The notes under the pieces: model-generated | Databases searched by the model: none | What the model saw: the letters and a program-made list of their open reading frames with translations, nothing else | What the model was told of the DNA's origin: nothing | Shown here: positions 5,285 to 6,556 of the stretch, one piece after another | Position numbering within the stretch: position 1 is the first letter of the stretch | Layout of the letters: each line of letters starts with the position of its first letter | DNA from: Candidatus Mediterraneibacter gallistercoris | GTDB taxonomy: Bacteria > Bacillota_A > Clostridia > Lachnospirales > Lachnospiraceae | DNA: 6,556 nt | NCBI GenBank assembly: GCA_019119745.1 | Contig: DWWI01000006.1 | Coordinates: 1-6,556 of the forward strand | Direction of reading: 5' to 3' | Translations under genes and position numbers: made by a program

Positions 5285-6292
5285 ATGGGAAAACGAATCA
5301 TAACAACAGAAAATCTTGAGGAAGATCTTAAAATAGAGGGAGAACTGCGTCCCCAGCATCTGAAAGATTACATCGGACAGGAGAAGGCCAAGCAGACACT
5401 GTCTGTTTATATTGAAGCAGCCAAAGCAAGAGGAGAAGCCCTGGATCATGTACTGTTCTACGGACCGCCGGGGCTCGGTAAAACGACTCTTGCAGGCATC
5501 ATTGCCAACGAGATGGGCGTGCATATGAAAGTCACCTCGGGACCTGCCATTGAAAAGCCCGGGGAAATGGCTGCGATACTCAACAGTCTTCAGGAGCACG
5601 ATGTACTCTTTGTAGATGAAATCCACCGGCTCAACCGTCAGGTAGAAGAGGTTCTCTATCCCGCAATGGAAGATTACGCCATCGATATTATGATCGGCAA
5701 AGGCGCCGGAGCACGCTCCATAAGACTGAATCTCCCCAAATTTACACTGGTCGGCGCCACTACAAGGGCGGGGATGCTGACAGCTCCTTTGCGTGACCGT
5801 TTCGGAGTAGTTAACCGGCTGGAATTTTATACGGATGAAGAACTGAAAACAATTATTCTTCGCTCTGCATCTGTGCTGGATGTAGAGATAGAAGAAGACG
5901 GCGCGCTTGAACTCGCCAGACGTTCCAGAGGAACTCCGAGACTTGCCAACCGGCTTCTGAAACGTGTACGCGATTTTGCTCAGGTCAAATACGACGGCAG
6001 GATTACCAAAAAAGTAGCTGATTATGCGCTTGACCTTCTGGATGTCGACAAATATGGTCTTGATCATATTGACCGCAGTATTCTTTTAACCATGATCGAA
6101 AAGTTTCAGGGAGGTCCTGTCGGACTTGATACGCTCGCGGCGGCAATCTCCGAGGACGCCGGCACACTTGAGGATGTATATGAACCGTATCTCCTGAAAA
6201 ACGGCTTTATCCAGCGTACTCCCAGGGGAAGAGTTGTAACGGAACTGGCTTACCGGCACCTCGGAATTCCGATGCCTTTCGAAGAAACTTAA
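5285..6292 (+). CDS. ruvB: Holliday junction branch migration DNA helicase RuvB
   Basis: RuvB is the hexameric AAA+ ATPase that pumps DNA through the RuvA-bound Holliday junction. This 335-residue protein is full length. The order is Walker [10 protein letters not shown] (60-68, Lys66), Walker B VLFVDEIH (107-114, Asp111-Glu112), sensor 1 GATTRAG (157-163), the arginine finger in PLRDRF (Arg170), sensor 2 GTPRLANR (Arg219), and a C-terminal winged-helix DNA-binding domain from about 262 ([13 protein letters not shown], then RTPRGRVVT). The ATG at 5285 is the only sensible start, since an in-frame stop lies three codons upstream. Its ribosome binding site AGAGGA (5265-5270) has a long spacer of 14 bases, which may lower initiation unless coupled to ruvA. 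No key residue is missing. Confidence 0.98.
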   Translation: MGKRIITTENLEEDLKIEGELRPQHLKDYIGQEKAKQTLSVYIEAAKARGEALDHVLFYGPPGLGKTTLAGIIANEMGVHMKVTSGPAIEKPGEMAAILNSLQEHDVLFVDEIHRLNRQVEEVLYPAMEDYAIDIMIGKGAGARSIRLNLPKFTLVGATTRAGMLTAPLRDRFGVVNRLEFYTDEELKTIILRSASVLDVEIEEDGALELARRSRGTPRLANRLLKRVRDFAQVKYDGRITKKVADYALDLLDVDKYGLDHIDRSILLTMIEKFQGGPVGLDTLAAAISEDAGTLEDVYEPYLLKNGFIQRTPRGRVVTELAYRHLGIPMPFEET

Positions 6293-6311
6293 ATACAGAC
6301 AGTCTTTTGAG

Positions 6312-6371
6312 ACGGCAGCTTATGCCGTGAACCGGAGCAGAAAATGTGGCACGTTTCGGCATTTCCCGAAA
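6312..6371 (+). other. Overlapping, mutually exclusive stem-loops between ruvB and zapA
   Basis: ACGGCA/TGCCGT (6312-6317 with 6323-6328) and TTTCGG/CCGAAA (6354-6359 with 6366-6371) each form a 6-bp hairpin. A third pairing, TGCCG with CGGCA (6323-6327 with 6357-6361), would exclude both. None is followed by a proper T run on the plus strand, so an efficient intrinsic terminator after ruvB is not evident, and some read-through into zapA is possible. Confidence 0.35.
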
Positions 6372-6377
6372 AAACAG

Positions 6378-6406
6378 TTGGTTTTTACTTCCAAATAGTT
6401 TATAAT
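6378..6406 (+). promoter_or_regulatory. SigmaA-like promoter for zapA
   Basis: TTGGTT (6378-6383) and TATAAT (6401-6406) have a 17-base spacer and lie about 28 bases before the zapA ATG. The -10 box is inside a small palindrome, AGTTTA-TAA-TAAACT (6397-6411). This suggests zapA can be transcribed independently of the ruvAB operon. Confidence 0.65.
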
Positions 6407-6434
6407 AAACTGTATGAAACGCGAGGAGGATGCT

Positions 6435-6556
6435 ATGAGTTCAGCAAAACATTTTACAGAAGTATTGATCGGGGGAAAGGTATATACTCTCAGTGGATTT
6501 GAAGGCGAAGAATATCTGCAGAAAGTATCTTCCTATCTGAATCACAAGATAACAGA
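6435..6556 (+). CDS. zapA: Cell division protein ZapA (5' part, cut by the window end)
   Basis: ZapA is a small cytoplasmic protein that binds FtsZ and promotes bundling of its filaments at the division ring. Only the first 40 codons are present. They show the family's N-terminal pattern: a short beta-hairpin segment (TEVLIGGKVYTLSG, 8-21) followed by helix-forming EEYLQKVSSYLNHKI (25-39). The start is well supported by GAGGAGG at 6423-6429, five bases before the ATG. A second ATG at 6430 overlaps the ribosome binding site but reads into a stop after two codons. Its position after ruvB is common in Clostridia. The coiled-coil C-terminal half is outside the window. Full ZapA proteins are usually about 80-130 residues. 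Confidence 0.85.
   Translation, partial: MSSAKHFTEVLIGGKVYTLSGFEGEEYLQKVSSYLNHKIT

Noticed and set aside
5192..6067. A 291-codon minus-strand open frame opposite ruvB
   Set aside because: The plus strand encodes full-length RuvB with every motif intact; the opposite frame has no recognisable domain.
1..6556. CRISPR arrays, tRNA or rRNA genes, toxin-antitoxin pairs, prophage genes
   Set aside because: No regularly spaced repeats, cloverleaf sequences, rRNA segments or other mobile-element genes were seen beyond the IS91-type element.

Overview
The window looks like a chromosomal segment of a Gram-positive anaerobe of the Clostridia, most likely Lachnospiraceae. The reasons are a ruvA-ruvB-zapA gene order, strong AGGAGG-type ribosome binding sites, sigmaA-like promoters with 17-base spacers, TTG start codons, and a lipoprotein flavin transferase next to a NusG-domain-II / Gx-transporter pair. 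This placement is inferred from gene content, not from a search.

Layout. Bases 1-307 are non-coding and hold a very long imperfect hairpin (22-117), then the probable 3' flank of an insertion sequence. Bases 308-2303 (minus strand) are an IS91-family element with two overlapping genes: a tyrosine recombinase (1452-2303), then a Y2 HUH transposase (308-1459). Bases 2304-2574 are non-coding, with several stem-loops and a terminator. Bases 2575-3582 (minus strand) encode a lipoprotein FAD:protein FMN transferase (ApbE type). A compact divergent control region (3583-3758) holds a good sigmaA-like promoter in each direction, two exact 13-base direct repeats between them and a perfect 16-base palindrome in the plus-strand leader. 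From 3759 the plus strand carries a tight operon: NusG-domain-II protein, Gx transporter family protein, ruvA, ruvB. After a 142-base gap with hairpins and its own promoter, zapA starts at 6435 and runs off the end.

How the genes fit together. The divergent flavin transferase, NusG-II protein and Gx transporter form a recognisable extracytosolic redox set. The last two correspond, as I recall, to EetA and EetB of the Listeria extracellular electron transfer locus. ApbE proteins attach FMN covalently to exported redox proteins, although no flavinylated substrate protein lies in this window. RuvA and RuvB form the Holliday-junction branch-migration motor and sit downstream in the same likely transcript. 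ZapA promotes assembly of the FtsZ ring.

No convincing new system is visible. The best leads are the long hairpin at 22-117, whose wobble pairs favour a plus-strand RNA; the possibility that the insertion sequence split a structured plus-strand transcription unit; and the repeat and palindrome sites controlling the divergent redox genes.
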